Source: Streptomyces subrutilus
GTDB taxonomy: Bacteria > Actinomycetota > Actinomycetes > Streptomycetales > Streptomycetaceae
Direction of reading: 5' to 3'
Assembly (NCBI RefSeq): GCF_008704535.1
Contig: NZ_CP023701.1
Coordinates: 7,482,001 to 7,546,000, forward strand
Length of the DNA: 64,000 bases
Shown here: positions 41,275 through 49,692 of the stretch, piece by piece
Numbering within the stretch: position 1 is the stretch's first letter
How the letters are laid out: the number at the start of each line of letters is the position of its first letter
Translations under genes and position numbers: made by a program
The notes under the pieces: model-generated
The model's input: the letters and a program-made list of their open reading frames with translations, nothing else
What the model was told of the DNA's origin: nothing
Database searches by the model: none

Positions 41275-42849
41275 ATGTCCCGTGAACGTGTACCCGACAT
41301 ATCCGTGATCATCGCCGCCTACAACGCGATGCCCTACCTGATCGAGTGCCTGGACTCGATCGCAGGCCAGAGCCTGGGCATGGACCGCCTGGAGGTCGTC
41401 GCGGTCGACGACGGGTCCACGGACGGCACCGGCGCGGAGCTGGACCGCTTCGCCGCCCTCCACCCCCGGGTGCGCGTCGTGCACCAGGCGAACTCGGGCG
41501 GGCCGGGCGGCCCCCGCAACACGGCCCTCGACCTGGCGCGGGGCCGGTACGTGTTCACCCTGGACGCCGACGACTACCTCGGCCCGGAGTCCCTGGAGCG
41601 GCTGTTGAAGATGGCCGAGGCCCAAGGCAGCGACGTGGTCCTCGGCCGCCAGGTCGGACTCGGCCGGACCGTCTCGGAGAAGGCGTACCGGCACGCCGAG
41701 TCCGCCGACCTCTACACGTCGGAGGTCTACCGGTCGCTGCACTGCGCCAAGCTCGTCCGGCGACGGACCATCGAAGCCGGGCCCCTCCGCTACCCGGACG
41801 ACCTCTGGTACGGCGAGGACCAGGTCTTCGTCACCGAGGTCTACCTGGCCGCCGGCCGGATCTCCGTGGTCGGCGACTACGACTGCTACTACCTGAGGCT
41901 GCGGGACGACGGCCGGAACCTCACCTCCCGCAGCCGGACGGCGGACGAGACGGTGCGCCACATCGAGCGCGTCATGCAGCTGGTGTCCGGCCGCGTGCAG
42001 GACCCCGTGGGGCGCCGGCGCATGCTGGGCCGCCACTTCCGCAGCCTCATCCGCACGGCCCTGCTCCCGGCCGTGAACGCCCGCCGCACGGACCCGGCGC
42101 TCACCGCCGAGGTGTACGCCCGGGGCCGGGCGCTCGTCCAGGCCTACTGGACCCCGGACATGGGCCAGGAGCTGTCCCGGATCGACTGGATCCGGTTGTA
42201 CGCCTTCGTCAGCTGCCCCCCGGGCGCCTTCGAGCAGCTCATGGAGTACGACCCGGCGGCGCAGCCGCCCGCGGACCTGGCGGAGGACGGCCGCGTGTAC
42301 CGGTGCTACCCGCTGTTCCGGGACCCGTCGGCGGGCCTGCCGGACGTCCTGTTCGACGTCACCTCGCAACTGCGCGCGCAGCACCACCTCGCGTCCATGG
42401 CGTGGAAGGGCGGCCGGGTGGTCCTGACGGGCCACGGGTACGTGGAGTCGCTGGTCACCGACCGGCTGACCGGCGACCTCGTGCTCCGGGAACGCGACAG
42501 CGGCCGGGAGCACACCACCGAGGTGACCGCGGTCGCCTCACCGGACCTGGGGGAGGGCCGGGAGGCGGCGGGCTTCCACGTGGAGGCGAACCTGGCCGTG
42601 GTGGACGGGGGCGGTCCCATCGCACCGGGCGTGTGGGACGCGTTCCTCGACGTACGGGACGGCGGCGTGACCCGCCGGGTGCGACTGGGCCGCAAGCACG
42701 CGCCGGACCTCGACCGCACGGCCCGCCGCGCCCGGATCGTGGCCAGGGACGCGGCGAGCGGCACGGAACTGGCCGCCTGCCCGTTCTTCACGATCCACGA
42801 CAACCTCAGCATCGAGGTGGTTCGCCGCTTCCCCCTGACGAGCGGCTGA
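41275..42849 (+). CDS. family 2 glycosyltransferase with a C-terminal accessory domain
   Basis: The protein has 524 residues from the ATG at 41275. The GT-A domain (residues ~8-230) has ISVIIAAYNAMPYLIECLDSIAGQS, VVAVDDGSTDGTG, GPRNTALDLARGRYVFTLDADDYL (DxD) and WYGEDQVFVTEVYLAA (catalytic ED). The second half includes a helical region and strands (VVLTGHGYVESLV; VRDGGVTRRVRLGRKHAPDL), like the accessory domain of teichoic-acid-type glycosyltransferases (TarS/TagF neighbours). No membrane segment. Divergent from the radical SAM protein. Likely substrate: cell-surface polyol or glycan (inference). Ends at a hairpin. Confidence 0.9.
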   Translation: MSRERVPDISVIIAAYNAMPYLIECLDSIAGQSLGMDRLEVVAVDDGSTDGTGAELDRFAALHPRVRVVHQANSGGPGGPRNTALDLARGRYVFTLDADDYLGPESLERLLKMAEAQGSDVVLGRQVGLGRTVSEKAYRHAESADLYTSEVYRSLHCAKLVRRRTIEAGPLRYPDDLWYGEDQVFVTEVYLAAGRISVVGDYDCYYLRLRDDGRNLTSRSRTADETVRHIERVMQLVSGRVQDPVGRRRMLGRHFRSLIRTALLPAVNARRTDPALTAEVYARGRALVQAYWTPDMGQELSRIDWIRLYAFVSCPPGAFEQLMEYDPAAQPPADLAEDGRVYRCYPLFRDPSAGLPDVLFDVTSQLRAQHHLASMAWKGGRVVLTGHGYVESLVTDRLTGDLVLRERDSGREHTTEVTAVASPDLGEGREAAGFHVEANLAVVDGGGPIAPGVWDAFLDVRDGGVTRRVRLGRKHAPDLDRTARRARIVARDAASGTELAACPFFTIHDNLSIEVVRRFPLTSG

Positions 42850-42857
42850 GCGGCCCG

Positions 42858-42885
42858 GCCCGGGTGAGCCGTGTCTCACCCGGGC
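42858..42885 (+). terminator. hairpin terminator of the glycosyltransferase gene
   Basis: A perfect 11-bp stem (GCCCGGGTGAG and its complement) closes a 6-nt loop 8 nt after the stop, just upstream of the PadR operator. Confidence 0.85.
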
Positions 42886-42898
42886 GGCGCCGCTTGTG

Positions 42899-42916
42899 TA
42901 TGCAACGAGTTGCATA
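42899..42916. promoter_or_regulatory. PadR operator
   Basis: The perfect inverted repeat TATGCAAC-GA-GTTGCATA lies 13 nt before the PadR start codon. ATGCAAC-N2-GTTGCAT is the established recognition pattern of PadR-family repressors, so autoregulation is very likely. Confidence 0.88.
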
Positions 42917-42929
42917 AGAGGATCGGGGC

Positions 42930-43481
42930 ATGGCGCTCGAACACGCGATCCTCGTCTCCCTGCTGGAGAAGCCCGGCTCGGGCTACGAGCTGGCCCGCCG
43001 TTTCGACCGGTCCATCGGCTACTTCTGGACCGCCAGCCACCAGCAGATCTACCGCGTGCTCAAACACATGGAAGGCGACGGCTGGGTCGACGTCCACGAG
43101 GTCCCGCAACAGGCCAGACCGGACAGGAAGGACTACCGGGTCTCCCCGGCCGGCCGGGCCGCGCTGGCCGCCTGGCTGCACGAGCCGGTCCAGCCCGACA
43201 GCGTGCGGCACGAACTCGCCGTCAAGATCCGCGCCGCCGCCTTCGACGACCCCGCCGCGCTGATCGCGGAGGTCGAGCGGCACCATCGCGCGCACAGCGA
43301 CCGCCTCACCCACTACCTGGCGGGCGAGCTGCGCGACTTCACCGGTCCCGAGGCACCCGCGTCCGACGCCGGACGGGAACTCCAGCACGTCGTGCTCCGC
43401 GGCGGCGTCGCCTACGAGCGGATGACGCTGGCCTGGCTCCAGGACGTCCTCACCACCCTCCGCGGCCTCGCCGCGCCCTGA
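42930..43481 (+). CDS. PadR family transcriptional regulator
   Basis: The protein has 183 residues from the ATG at 42930. The winged HTH is MALEHAILVSLLEKPGSGYELARRFDRSIGYFWTASHQQIYRVLKHMEGDGWVDV, then RKDYRVSPAGRAALAAWL; the C-terminal helical dimer domain ends AYERMTLAWLQDVLTTLR. It has the length of subfamily 2 (PadR with a Vir-type C-terminus). Its own operator lies directly upstream. The acyl-CoA dehydrogenase gene 72 nt downstream is on the same strand and is the probable target and operon partner. Confidence 0.92.
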   Translation: MALEHAILVSLLEKPGSGYELARRFDRSIGYFWTASHQQIYRVLKHMEGDGWVDVHEVPQQARPDRKDYRVSPAGRAALAAWLHEPVQPDSVRHELAVKIRAAAFDDPAALIAEVERHHRAHSDRLTHYLAGELRDFTGPEAPASDAGRELQHVVLRGGVAYERMTLAWLQDVLTTLRGLAAP

Positions 43482-43552
43482 GACGCCGCCGCGCCCGGAC
43501 CACCATCCCTCGCCGCCCGCCCGCGGCTCCCCGACCCGAAAGGCGATCCGTC

Positions 43553-45277
43553 ATGAGCGACCCGCTCCTGTTCAACCCGCGCACCTACGACCCCGCCCAC
43601 TTCGACCCCGAGACCCGCCGGCTGCTGCGCGCCACCGTCGACTGGTTCGAGGACCGCGGCAAGCGCAGGCTGATCGAGGACTACCGCTCCCGCGCCTGGC
43701 TGGCGGACTTCCTCGCCTTCTCCGCCGAGGAGGGGCTCTTCGCGACCTTCCTGACCCCCGCGGCCGCGGCCGGACCCGACGCCGGTGACCGGCGCTGGGA
43801 CACCGCGCGGATCGCCGCCCTCAACGAGGTCTTCGGCTTCTACGGCCTCGACTACTGGTACGCGTGGCAGGTCACCGTCCTCGGCCTCGGCCCGGTCTGG
43901 CAGAGCGACAACGCCGCCGCCCGCGGCCGCGCCGCCGAGCTCCTCGCCCAGGGCGAGGTGTTCGCCTTCGGCCTCTCCGAGAAGACCCACGGCGCGGACA
44001 TCTACTCCACCGACATGCTGCTGCGGCCCGACGCCGACGGCGGCTTCCGCGCCACCGGCTCCAAGTACTACATCGGCAACGGCAACGCCGCCGGCCTCGT
44101 CTCCGTCTTCGGCCGCCGCGCCGACGTCGAGGGTCCCGACGGCTACGTCTTCTTCGCCGCCGACAGCCGCCACCCCGCGTACCGCCTCGTCAAGAACGTC
44201 GTCGACTCCTCCAAGTACGTCAGCGAGTTCCGCCTGGAGGACTACCCGGTCGCCGCCGCCGACGTCCTGCACACCGGCCGCGCCGCCTTCGACGCCGCCC
44301 TCAACACCGTCAACGTCGGCAAGTTCAACCTCTGCACCGCGTCCATCGGCATCTGCGAGCACGCGATGTACGAGGCCGTCACGCACGCCAGCGGCCGCAT
44401 CCTCTACGGCCGCCCCGTCACCGCCTTCCCGCACGTGCGCCGTGAACTGACCGACGCCTACGTCCGGCTCGTCGGGATGAAGCTGTTCAGCGACCGCGCC
44501 GTCGACTACTTCCGCTCCGCCGGGCCCGACGACCGCCGGTACCTGCTGTTCAACCCGATGACCAAGATGAAGGTGACCACGGAGGGCGAGAAGGTCATCG
44601 ACCTGATGTGGGACGTCATCGCGGCCAAGGGCTTCGAGAAGGACACCTACTTCGCCCAGGCCGCCGTGGAGATCCGCGGGCTGCCCAAGCTGGAGGGCAC
44701 GGTCCACGTCAACCTGGCGCTGATCCTCAAGTTCATGCGCAACCACCTGCTGGAGCCCGCCGACTACCCGCCGGTGCCGACCCGGCTGGACGCGGCCGAC
44801 GACGCGTTCCTCTTCCGGCAGGGCCCCGCCCGCGGTCTCGGCTCCGTACGCTTCCACGACTGGCGCACCGCCTACGACGCGTACGCCGCCGTGCCCAACG
44901 TGGCCCGGCTGCGCGAACAGGCCGACGCGCTCTGCACGTTCGTCCGCACCGCCGCCCCGGACGAGGAGCAGAGCCGCGACCTCGACCTGCTCCTCGCGGT
45001 GGGCCAGCTGTTCGCCCTGGTGGTGCACGGCCAGCTGATCCTGGAGCAGGCCCGCCTCACCGGCCTCGACGAGGACGTGCTCGGCGAGCTCTTCGGCGTC
45101 CTGGTCCGCGACTTCTCCGCGCACGCCGTCGAGCTCCACGGCAAGGACTCCGCCACCCCCCTGCAGCAGGAGTGGGCGCTCGGCGCCGTCCGCCGCCCGG
45201 TCGTCGACGACGAGCGCTCCGCGCGCGTGTGGACGCGGGTGGAAGCCCTGGCCGGGGCGTACGAGATGGCCCCCTGA
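43553..45277 (+). CDS. acyl-CoA dehydrogenase family protein
   Basis: The 574-residue protein belongs to the acyl-CoA dehydrogenase/oxidase superfamily. VFAFGLSEKTHGADIYSTDM is the FAD-binding strand with the conserved SEKxHGAD, followed by YYIGNGNAAG, FAADSRHPAYRLV, ILYGRPVTAFPHVRRELTDAYVRLVG and MTKMKVTTEGEKVIDLMWDVIAAKGFEKD. The length exceeds ordinary acyl-CoA dehydrogenases (~380), closer to the ACAD9/10-like or acyl-CoA oxidase class, and a C-terminal helical extension follows. Acyl chain specificity is unknown. It lies in an operon behind PadR, so it is probably induced by an aromatic or acyl compound sensed by it. Confidence 0.9.
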   Translation: MSDPLLFNPRTYDPAHFDPETRRLLRATVDWFEDRGKRRLIEDYRSRAWLADFLAFSAEEGLFATFLTPAAAAGPDAGDRRWDTARIAALNEVFGFYGLDYWYAWQVTVLGLGPVWQSDNAAARGRAAELLAQGEVFAFGLSEKTHGADIYSTDMLLRPDADGGFRATGSKYYIGNGNAAGLVSVFGRRADVEGPDGYVFFAADSRHPAYRLVKNVVDSSKYVSEFRLEDYPVAAADVLHTGRAAFDAALNTVNVGKFNLCTASIGICEHAMYEAVTHASGRILYGRPVTAFPHVRRELTDAYVRLVGMKLFSDRAVDYFRSAGPDDRRYLLFNPMTKMKVTTEGEKVIDLMWDVIAAKGFEKDTYFAQAAVEIRGLPKLEGTVHVNLALILKFMRNHLLEPADYPPVPTRLDAADDAFLFRQGPARGLGSVRFHDWRTAYDAYAAVPNVARLREQADALCTFVRTAAPDEEQSRDLDLLLAVGQLFALVVHGQLILEQARLTGLDEDVLGELFGVLVRDFSAHAVELHGKDSATPLQQEWALGAVRRPVVDDERSARVWTRVEALAGAYEMAP

Positions 45278-45440
45278 CCCCGGAGCCCCCCGGTAACTGG
45301 ACAAGCCCTCGGCGGGCGGACGACGATGAACCGTCAAGAGTGCCGCGGGCAGTGCCGGGGGGCGGCGGACCGCGATGCGCGGTGCTCTCCTCCGTGCGCG
45401 TGCCGTGCGTCCCCGCACGTCCACGGAGGAACACCCCACC

Positions 45441-46100
45441 ATGAGCTTCGGCGACCCGAACAACCCGTACGGACAACAGCCGCCGGCCCAGCCCGGCTAC
45501 GGCTACCCGCAGCAGCCTCCCCGGGGAGTCCCGCCGCAGGGCGGCTACGGCTACCCGCAGCAGGCCTACCCGCAGCAGGCATATCCCGGGGGCCCGAGCG
45601 GGTATCCCGGCGGATACCCGGGCGCCGACGTCGAGATGCCCGGCGGTGCGAAGGCCGCCCGGGTGATCCTCTTCGTCCTCGGCGGCCTGCAACTGCTGGG
45701 CGGCCTGCTCGTCCTCCTCGGAGGCGCCCTCTTCACCGCCTCCTTCTCGGAGTCGAACAACTCGTCGGCGAGCGACGTCGGCACCTTCGCCGGCGGCTTC
45801 CTGGTCGTCCTGGGCATCGTCCTCGTCGCCGTGGCCCTCTGGCCGATCCTCACGGCGGCCAAGCTGCGCAAGGGACGAGGCGGCGTGCGGGTCTCCGGCA
45901 TCGTCTACGGCTCGGTGCAGGCCTTCTTCGCCGCCCTCGGCGGGATACTCAACCTGGCCACGATCGGCTCCGCCGATGCCGGCCCGGCCGCCGCCAACGC
46001 CTTCTCCCTGGTCCTGACCCTGATCTCGCTCGGCCTCGGCATCTGGATCGTGGTCGGCCTCGCCAAGGCCGGCGACTACTTCAAGCGCCCCCGCTACTGA
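45441..46100 (+). CDS. four-helix membrane protein with Pro/Gly/Tyr/Gln-rich N-terminus
   Basis: The protein has 219 residues from the ATG at 45441, GGAGGA upstream. Residues 1-~65 are a repeat-rich disordered tail (QPGYGYPQQ units). Four membrane segments follow: ~73-100 (LFVLGGLQLLGGLLVLLGGALF), ~114-138 (FAGGFLVVLGIVLVAVALWPIL), ~152-172 (IVYGSVQAFFAALGGILNLA) and ~183-207 (ANAFSLVLTLISLGLGIWIVVGL). This layout is common in streptomycetes; the function is unknown. A structural or scaffolding role at the membrane is suggested by the tail (inference). Confidence 0.85.
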   Translation: MSFGDPNNPYGQQPPAQPGYGYPQQPPRGVPPQGGYGYPQQAYPQQAYPGGPSGYPGGYPGADVEMPGGAKAARVILFVLGGLQLLGGLLVLLGGALFTASFSESNNSSASDVGTFAGGFLVVLGIVLVAVALWPILTAAKLRKGRGGVRVSGIVYGSVQAFFAALGGILNLATIGSADAGPAAANAFSLVLTLISLGLGIWIVVGLAKAGDYFKRPRY

Positions 46101-46236
46101 CCCCACCCCGCACCCCGATCCCCGCGCCGCCGCACGCCCCCCCCCGCGACCCACCCGACCGCACCGGGCACGAGATGTCGGGTCGGCGGGGCGTCCCGGT
46201 TCGTAGCGTGAGGCATCGAAAGGGAAGGAGTCCGCC

Positions 46237-47103
46237 GTGCTGGACGGGCTGAACCGGGCCATGGAGCACATCGAGGAGCACCTCGACCGGCCGATCGACA
46301 TCGCCGACCTGGCGCGGATCGCGGTGACCTCGGAGTACCACTTCCGCAGGCTCTTCTCGGCGCTGGCCGGGATGCCTCTGTCGGAGTACGTCCGGCGCCG
46401 GAGGCTCACCGTCGCCGGCGCCGGGGTACTGGCCGGCGACCGGACGCTGCTGGAGGTCGCGGTGCGCTACGGCTACTCCTCGGGCGAGGCGTTCGCCCGG
46501 GCCTTCCGGGGCCTGCACGGGGTGGGACCCGGCGAGGCGAGGCGGGACGGCGCGCGGTTGCGGTCCCAGCCGCGGATGTCCTTCCGACTGGTCGTCGAAG
46601 GGAGCAACAGCATGCAGTACAGGATCGTGGAGAAGGACGCCTTCCGGGTGGCCGGCAAGAGGGCGCGGGTGCCGCTCGTCCACGAGGGGATGAACCCGGC
46701 CATCGCCACCTTCATCCGGGGGATCGGCGCGGACACCCTCCGGCGGATCGGCGAGCTGTCCGACCAGGAACCGGAGGGGATCGTCTCGGCGAGCGACAAC
46801 CTGGCCGACAGCCGCGCCGAGGGAACCGAACTCGACTACTACCACGGCGTGGTGACCGGCGCGGCCGTCCCCCCGGGCCTGGACGCGCTCACCGTCCCGG
46901 CCGGGACGTGGGCGGTCTTCGAGAGCTCCGGACCCTTCCCGCAGACCCTCCAGTACCTCTGGCGGGACGTCTTCACCGAGTGGTTCCCGTCCAACCCCTA
47001 CCGGAGCCGTCCGGGGCCCGAGATCCTGCGGACCCGGCTCGCGCAGGACGGCTCGCGGGCCGACGCGGAACTGTGGATCCCGGTGGAGCGGAACACCGGC
47101 TGA
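46237..47103 (+). CDS. AraC-type HTH fused to a GyrI-like effector domain
   Basis: The protein has 288 residues from a GTG with AAGGAG upstream. Residues ~1-105 are the double AraC HTH: LDRPIDIADLARIAVTSEYHFRRLFSALAGMPLSEYVRRRRLTVAGAGVLAGDRTLLEVAVRYGYSSGEAFARAFRGLHGVGPGEAR. The C-terminal ~155 residues are the GyrI-like small-molecule-binding domain (YRIVEKDAFRVAGKRARVP, LDYYHGVVTG, LTVPAGTWAVFESSGPF, EWFPSNPYRSRPGPEIL). The same fusion occurs in Rob/SoxS-like regulators of multidrug response. It recognises cationic drugs or similar ligands (family knowledge). Ends at a 20-bp perfect hairpin. Confidence 0.93.
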   Translation: MLDGLNRAMEHIEEHLDRPIDIADLARIAVTSEYHFRRLFSALAGMPLSEYVRRRRLTVAGAGVLAGDRTLLEVAVRYGYSSGEAFARAFRGLHGVGPGEARRDGARLRSQPRMSFRLVVEGSNSMQYRIVEKDAFRVAGKRARVPLVHEGMNPAIATFIRGIGADTLRRIGELSDQEPEGIVSASDNLADSRAEGTELDYYHGVVTGAAVPPGLDALTVPAGTWAVFESSGPFPQTLQYLWRDVFTEWFPSNPYRSRPGPEILRTRLAQDGSRADAELWIPVERNTG

Positions 47104-47106
47104 GCC

Positions 47107-47156
47107 GCCGGGGAGGCCGCGGGCGGACGCACGGCCCCGCCCGCGGCCTCCCCGGC
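47107..47156 (+). terminator. strong hairpin terminator of the AraC-GyrI gene
   Basis: A perfect 20-bp stem (47107-47126 with 47137-47156) closes a 10-nt loop starting 3 nt after the stop. Confidence 0.9.
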
Positions 47157-47327
47157 GCTACGGCACCGGCCCGTACGGCACGGTCCGGCATACGCGCACC
47201 GGGCCCGGGCCCACAGCCGTACGCCGTGTCCCCAGGCCCTCAAGCACCCCGGGCCCCGCACCCGCACCGGCCGTGGAGCGAGGTCCCCGGCGGTCCCGCG
47301 AGCGGCCCGGGACCGTACGATGGGACC

Positions 47328-47732
47328 GTGATCACCGCCACGCGGCCCGCGAGCCGCCGCCCCGTCGGGCGCGGCTTCGTGCTGCTGGTGCTCGCGGTGC
47401 TCGCCGGAGTGGTCGCCATGCACGGCCTGGGACCCGGACCGGCCCTCGCGCCGGCCCCGTCCGCCACCGCGTCCCACGCGATGCCGATGGCCCCGACCGC
47501 GGCCGCAGGCCCCGCCGACTGCTCCCACACGACCGGCGGCACGGGCCACGTCCACCACGCGGACGCCACCTGCGCGGCCGCCGGAGTCGGCGCCCCGTAC
47601 GCGCCGCCCGCCCCGGCCGCCGCCCTCGCGGACGCGGACGCCCCCGCCGCGCGGCCCACGAGCGCCGTCGGGCAGCCGGGCGGCGGCCGGGCCCCGCCCG
47701 ACCTGGCCGAGCTGCAACTCCTGCGGATATAG
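47328..47732 (+). CDS. DUF6153-like exported protein, His/Cys-rich
   Basis: The protein has 134 residues from a GTG at 47328. A membrane or signal segment (FVLLVLAVLAGVVAMHGLGPG) is followed by a mature part with HAMPMAPTAAAGPADCSHTTGGTGHVHHADATCAAAG, carrying His, Met and Cys ligands suited to copper or another soft metal, and a Pro/Ala tail. The family (DUF6153, as I recall) recurs upstream of DUF305 genes, as here, with a 133-nt gap. Its role is unproven; metal handling is a reasonable hypothesis. Signal or anchored export looks certain. Confidence 0.75.
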   Translation: MITATRPASRRPVGRGFVLLVLAVLAGVVAMHGLGPGPALAPAPSATASHAMPMAPTAAAGPADCSHTTGGTGHVHHADATCAAAGVGAPYAPPAPAAALADADAPAARPTSAVGQPGGGRAPPDLAELQLLRI

Positions 47733-47865
47733 GACCGCCCGCGCGGCACTCCCACGTCCCGGCCCGGCCGGCGCCGTGGCCGAGGTGCCGCGCCGACGCA
47801 CGTCCTCTTCCGCCCTCCGCGCCCGATCCACGATCCGTGGCCGCGCACCAAGGAGTCGCACCACC

Positions 47866-48498
47866 ATGAACCAGCACGTCCTCCGCCGTACCCGCATCGC
47901 CGTCACCGCCGGCGCGGCCGCCCTCCTCCTGGCCGCGTGCGGCTCGGACGGCGACGCGGCCGGGGGCCACGGCGGACACCCGTCGACGCCCTCGTCGGCC
48001 CCGTCCTCGCCGTCCGACCCCGCAGCGCAGGGCGGCCACAACGCCGCGGACGTCTCCTTCGCCCAGGGGATGATCCCGCACCACCGCCAGGCCGTCGACA
48101 TGGCCGACCTCGCCGCCACCCGCGCCGGATCGGCCGAGGTGAAGCAGCTCGCCGAGGAGATCAAGAAGGCCCAGGACCCGGAGATCCGGACCCTCTCCGG
48201 CTGGCTGACCGGCTGGGGGCAGCAGGTTCCGGCCGCGGGCGCCGCGGACCACTCCGCGCACGGAGCCGGCGGCATGATGACCGCCGAGGAGATGGACGCC
48301 CTCGGCAAGGCCTCGGGCAGGGCCTTCGACACCGCCTTCACCAGGCTGATGATCAAGCATCACGAGGGCGCGGTCGCGATGGCCCGGACGGAGCGGACCG
48401 AAGGCGCCTCCCCCGAGGCCCGGCGCATGGCCGAGGCCGTCATCGCCTCGCAGGGCGCCGAGATCGCCCGGATGAAGGCCCTGCTCGGTACGGGCTGA
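47866..48498 (+). CDS. DUF305 lipoprotein
   Basis: The protein has 210 residues from the ATG at 47866. The lipobox LLLAAC (Cys ~25) marks an anchored lipoprotein. The DUF305 domain is duplicated: DVSFAQGMIPHHRQAVDMADLAATRAG and DTAFTRLMIKHHEGAVAMARTERTEGA, each with an M-x2-HH metal-like pair, joined by a His/Met-containing middle (HSAHGAGGMM). DUF305 proteins fold as four-helix ferritin-like bundles and are often linked to copper stress. Together with the upstream DUF6153-like protein it forms a probable metal-binding envelope pair. Confidence 0.9.
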   Translation: MNQHVLRRTRIAVTAGAAALLLAACGSDGDAAGGHGGHPSTPSSAPSSPSDPAAQGGHNAADVSFAQGMIPHHRQAVDMADLAATRAGSAEVKQLAEEIKKAQDPEIRTLSGWLTGWGQQVPAAGAADHSAHGAGGMMTAEEMDALGKASGRAFDTAFTRLMIKHHEGAVAMARTERTEGASPEARRMAEAVIASQGAEIARMKALLGTG

Positions 48499-48506
48499 TC
48501 CCCGGA

Positions 48507-48543
48507 GGGCGGGGGTGCGGCCCGACCGGCCGCACCCCCGCCC
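48507..48543 (+). terminator. hairpin terminator of the DUF305 gene
   Basis: A perfect 16-bp stem (GGGCGGGGGTGCGGCC and its complement) closes a 5-nt loop 8 nt after the stop. Confidence 0.9.
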
Positions 48544-48736
48544 GACCTGCCCCGGCCGCCGCGCCGTCCCGCTCCCGCGCCGGACGCACGCACCGGGCGG
48601 ACACCGCCTCGGGCAATCGCCGCGGCATCGCGGGCGCGGCCCTCTACGATCTTCGGACGACGCCGACCGGGCCGCGGTGCGGATCGACGTCAGTACCGAA
48701 CCGTGCCCCGCACCGTCCGAGCAGAAAGCCGACACC

Positions 48737-49630
48737 ATGACTGCCAAACCCACCGTGAGCGTCCTCGGCACCGGGATCATGGGCGCCGCGATGGCCCGCA
48801 ACCTCCTGCGGGCCGGCCACGCCGTCCGCGCCTGGAACCGCACGCCGGACAAGGCCGAACCGCTGGCCGCGGACGGCGCGTACCTCGCCGCGACGCCCGC
48901 CCACGCCGTCCGCGACGCCGACGTCGTCCTCACCATGCTCCACGACGGACCGGCCGCCCTGGAGGTCATGCGGCAGGCGGCGCCCGCCCTGCGCCCCGGC
49001 ACCGCATGGGTGCAGTCCACGACGGCCGGGATCGACGGCGTCCGCGAGCTGGCCGACTTCGCGGGGCAGCACGGGCTGGCCTTCTACGACGCCCCCGTCC
49101 TCGGCACCCGTGATCCGGCCGAGGCAGGGCAGCTCGTCGTCCTGGCCGCCGGACCCGAGCAGGGCCGGGACACCGTGACCCCGGTGTTCGAAGCGGTCGG
49201 CTCCCGCACCGTGTGGACCGGAGAGGACGGCGGAGCGGGCAGTGCCACCCGCCTCAAGCTGGTGGCCAACAGCTGGGTCCTCGCCGCCACCACCGCGACC
49301 GGCGAGGTGCTCGCCCTGTCCGAGGGGCTCGGTGTGGACCCGCAGGACTTCTTCGGCCTCATCGCGGGAGGCCCGCTCGACATGGGCTACCTCCGCGCCA
49401 AGGCCGCCCTCGTCCTGGAGGACCGTCTGACCCCGGCCAGTTTCGCGGTCACCACCGCGGAGAAGGACGCCCGGCTGATCGTCGAGGCCGGAGAGCGGCA
49501 CGGCGTCCGGCTCGACGTGGCGGCCGCGGGCGCCGAGCGCTTCCGGCGCGCCGCGGCCCAGGGCCACGGCGACGAGGACATGGCCGCCGCCTACTACGCC
49601 AGCTTCGCCGACCCGCACGGGACGGCGTAG
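48737..49630 (+). CDS. 3-hydroxyisobutyrate dehydrogenase-like NAD(P)-dependent reductase
   Basis: The protein has 297 residues from the ATG at 48737. The N-terminal Rossmann motif is VSVLGTGIMGAAMARNLLRAGHAVRAWNRT (GxGxMG, with R-T for NADP). Further features are DVVLTMLHDG, VQSTTAGIDGV, FYDAPVLGTRDPAEAGQLVVLAAG and the catalytic Lys region ATRLKLVANSWVLAATTATGEVLALSEGLG. It belongs to the beta-hydroxyacid dehydrogenase family (GLYR1/HIBADH-like), likely reducing a short-chain aldehyde or oxidising a hydroxyacid. The substrate cannot be told. It is a single gene directly before the signalling island. Confidence 0.93.
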   Translation: MTAKPTVSVLGTGIMGAAMARNLLRAGHAVRAWNRTPDKAEPLAADGAYLAATPAHAVRDADVVLTMLHDGPAALEVMRQAAPALRPGTAWVQSTTAGIDGVRELADFAGQHGLAFYDAPVLGTRDPAEAGQLVVLAAGPEQGRDTVTPVFEAVGSRTVWTGEDGGAGSATRLKLVANSWVLAATTATGEVLALSEGLGVDPQDFFGLIAGGPLDMGYLRAKAALVLEDRLTPASFAVTTAEKDARLIVEAGERHGVRLDVAAAGAERFRRAAAQGHGDEDMAAAYYASFADPHGTA

Positions 49631-49692
49631 CGCCGCGGTCGCGCCGGCGGGGGCCGTCCGTGATCAACAGGGGGCCCGGGGGAGTGGGTAAG

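Noticed and set aside
39740..42849. RiPP cluster built on the radical SAM protein
   Set aside because: No short precursor gene, leader peptidase or transporter is adjacent.
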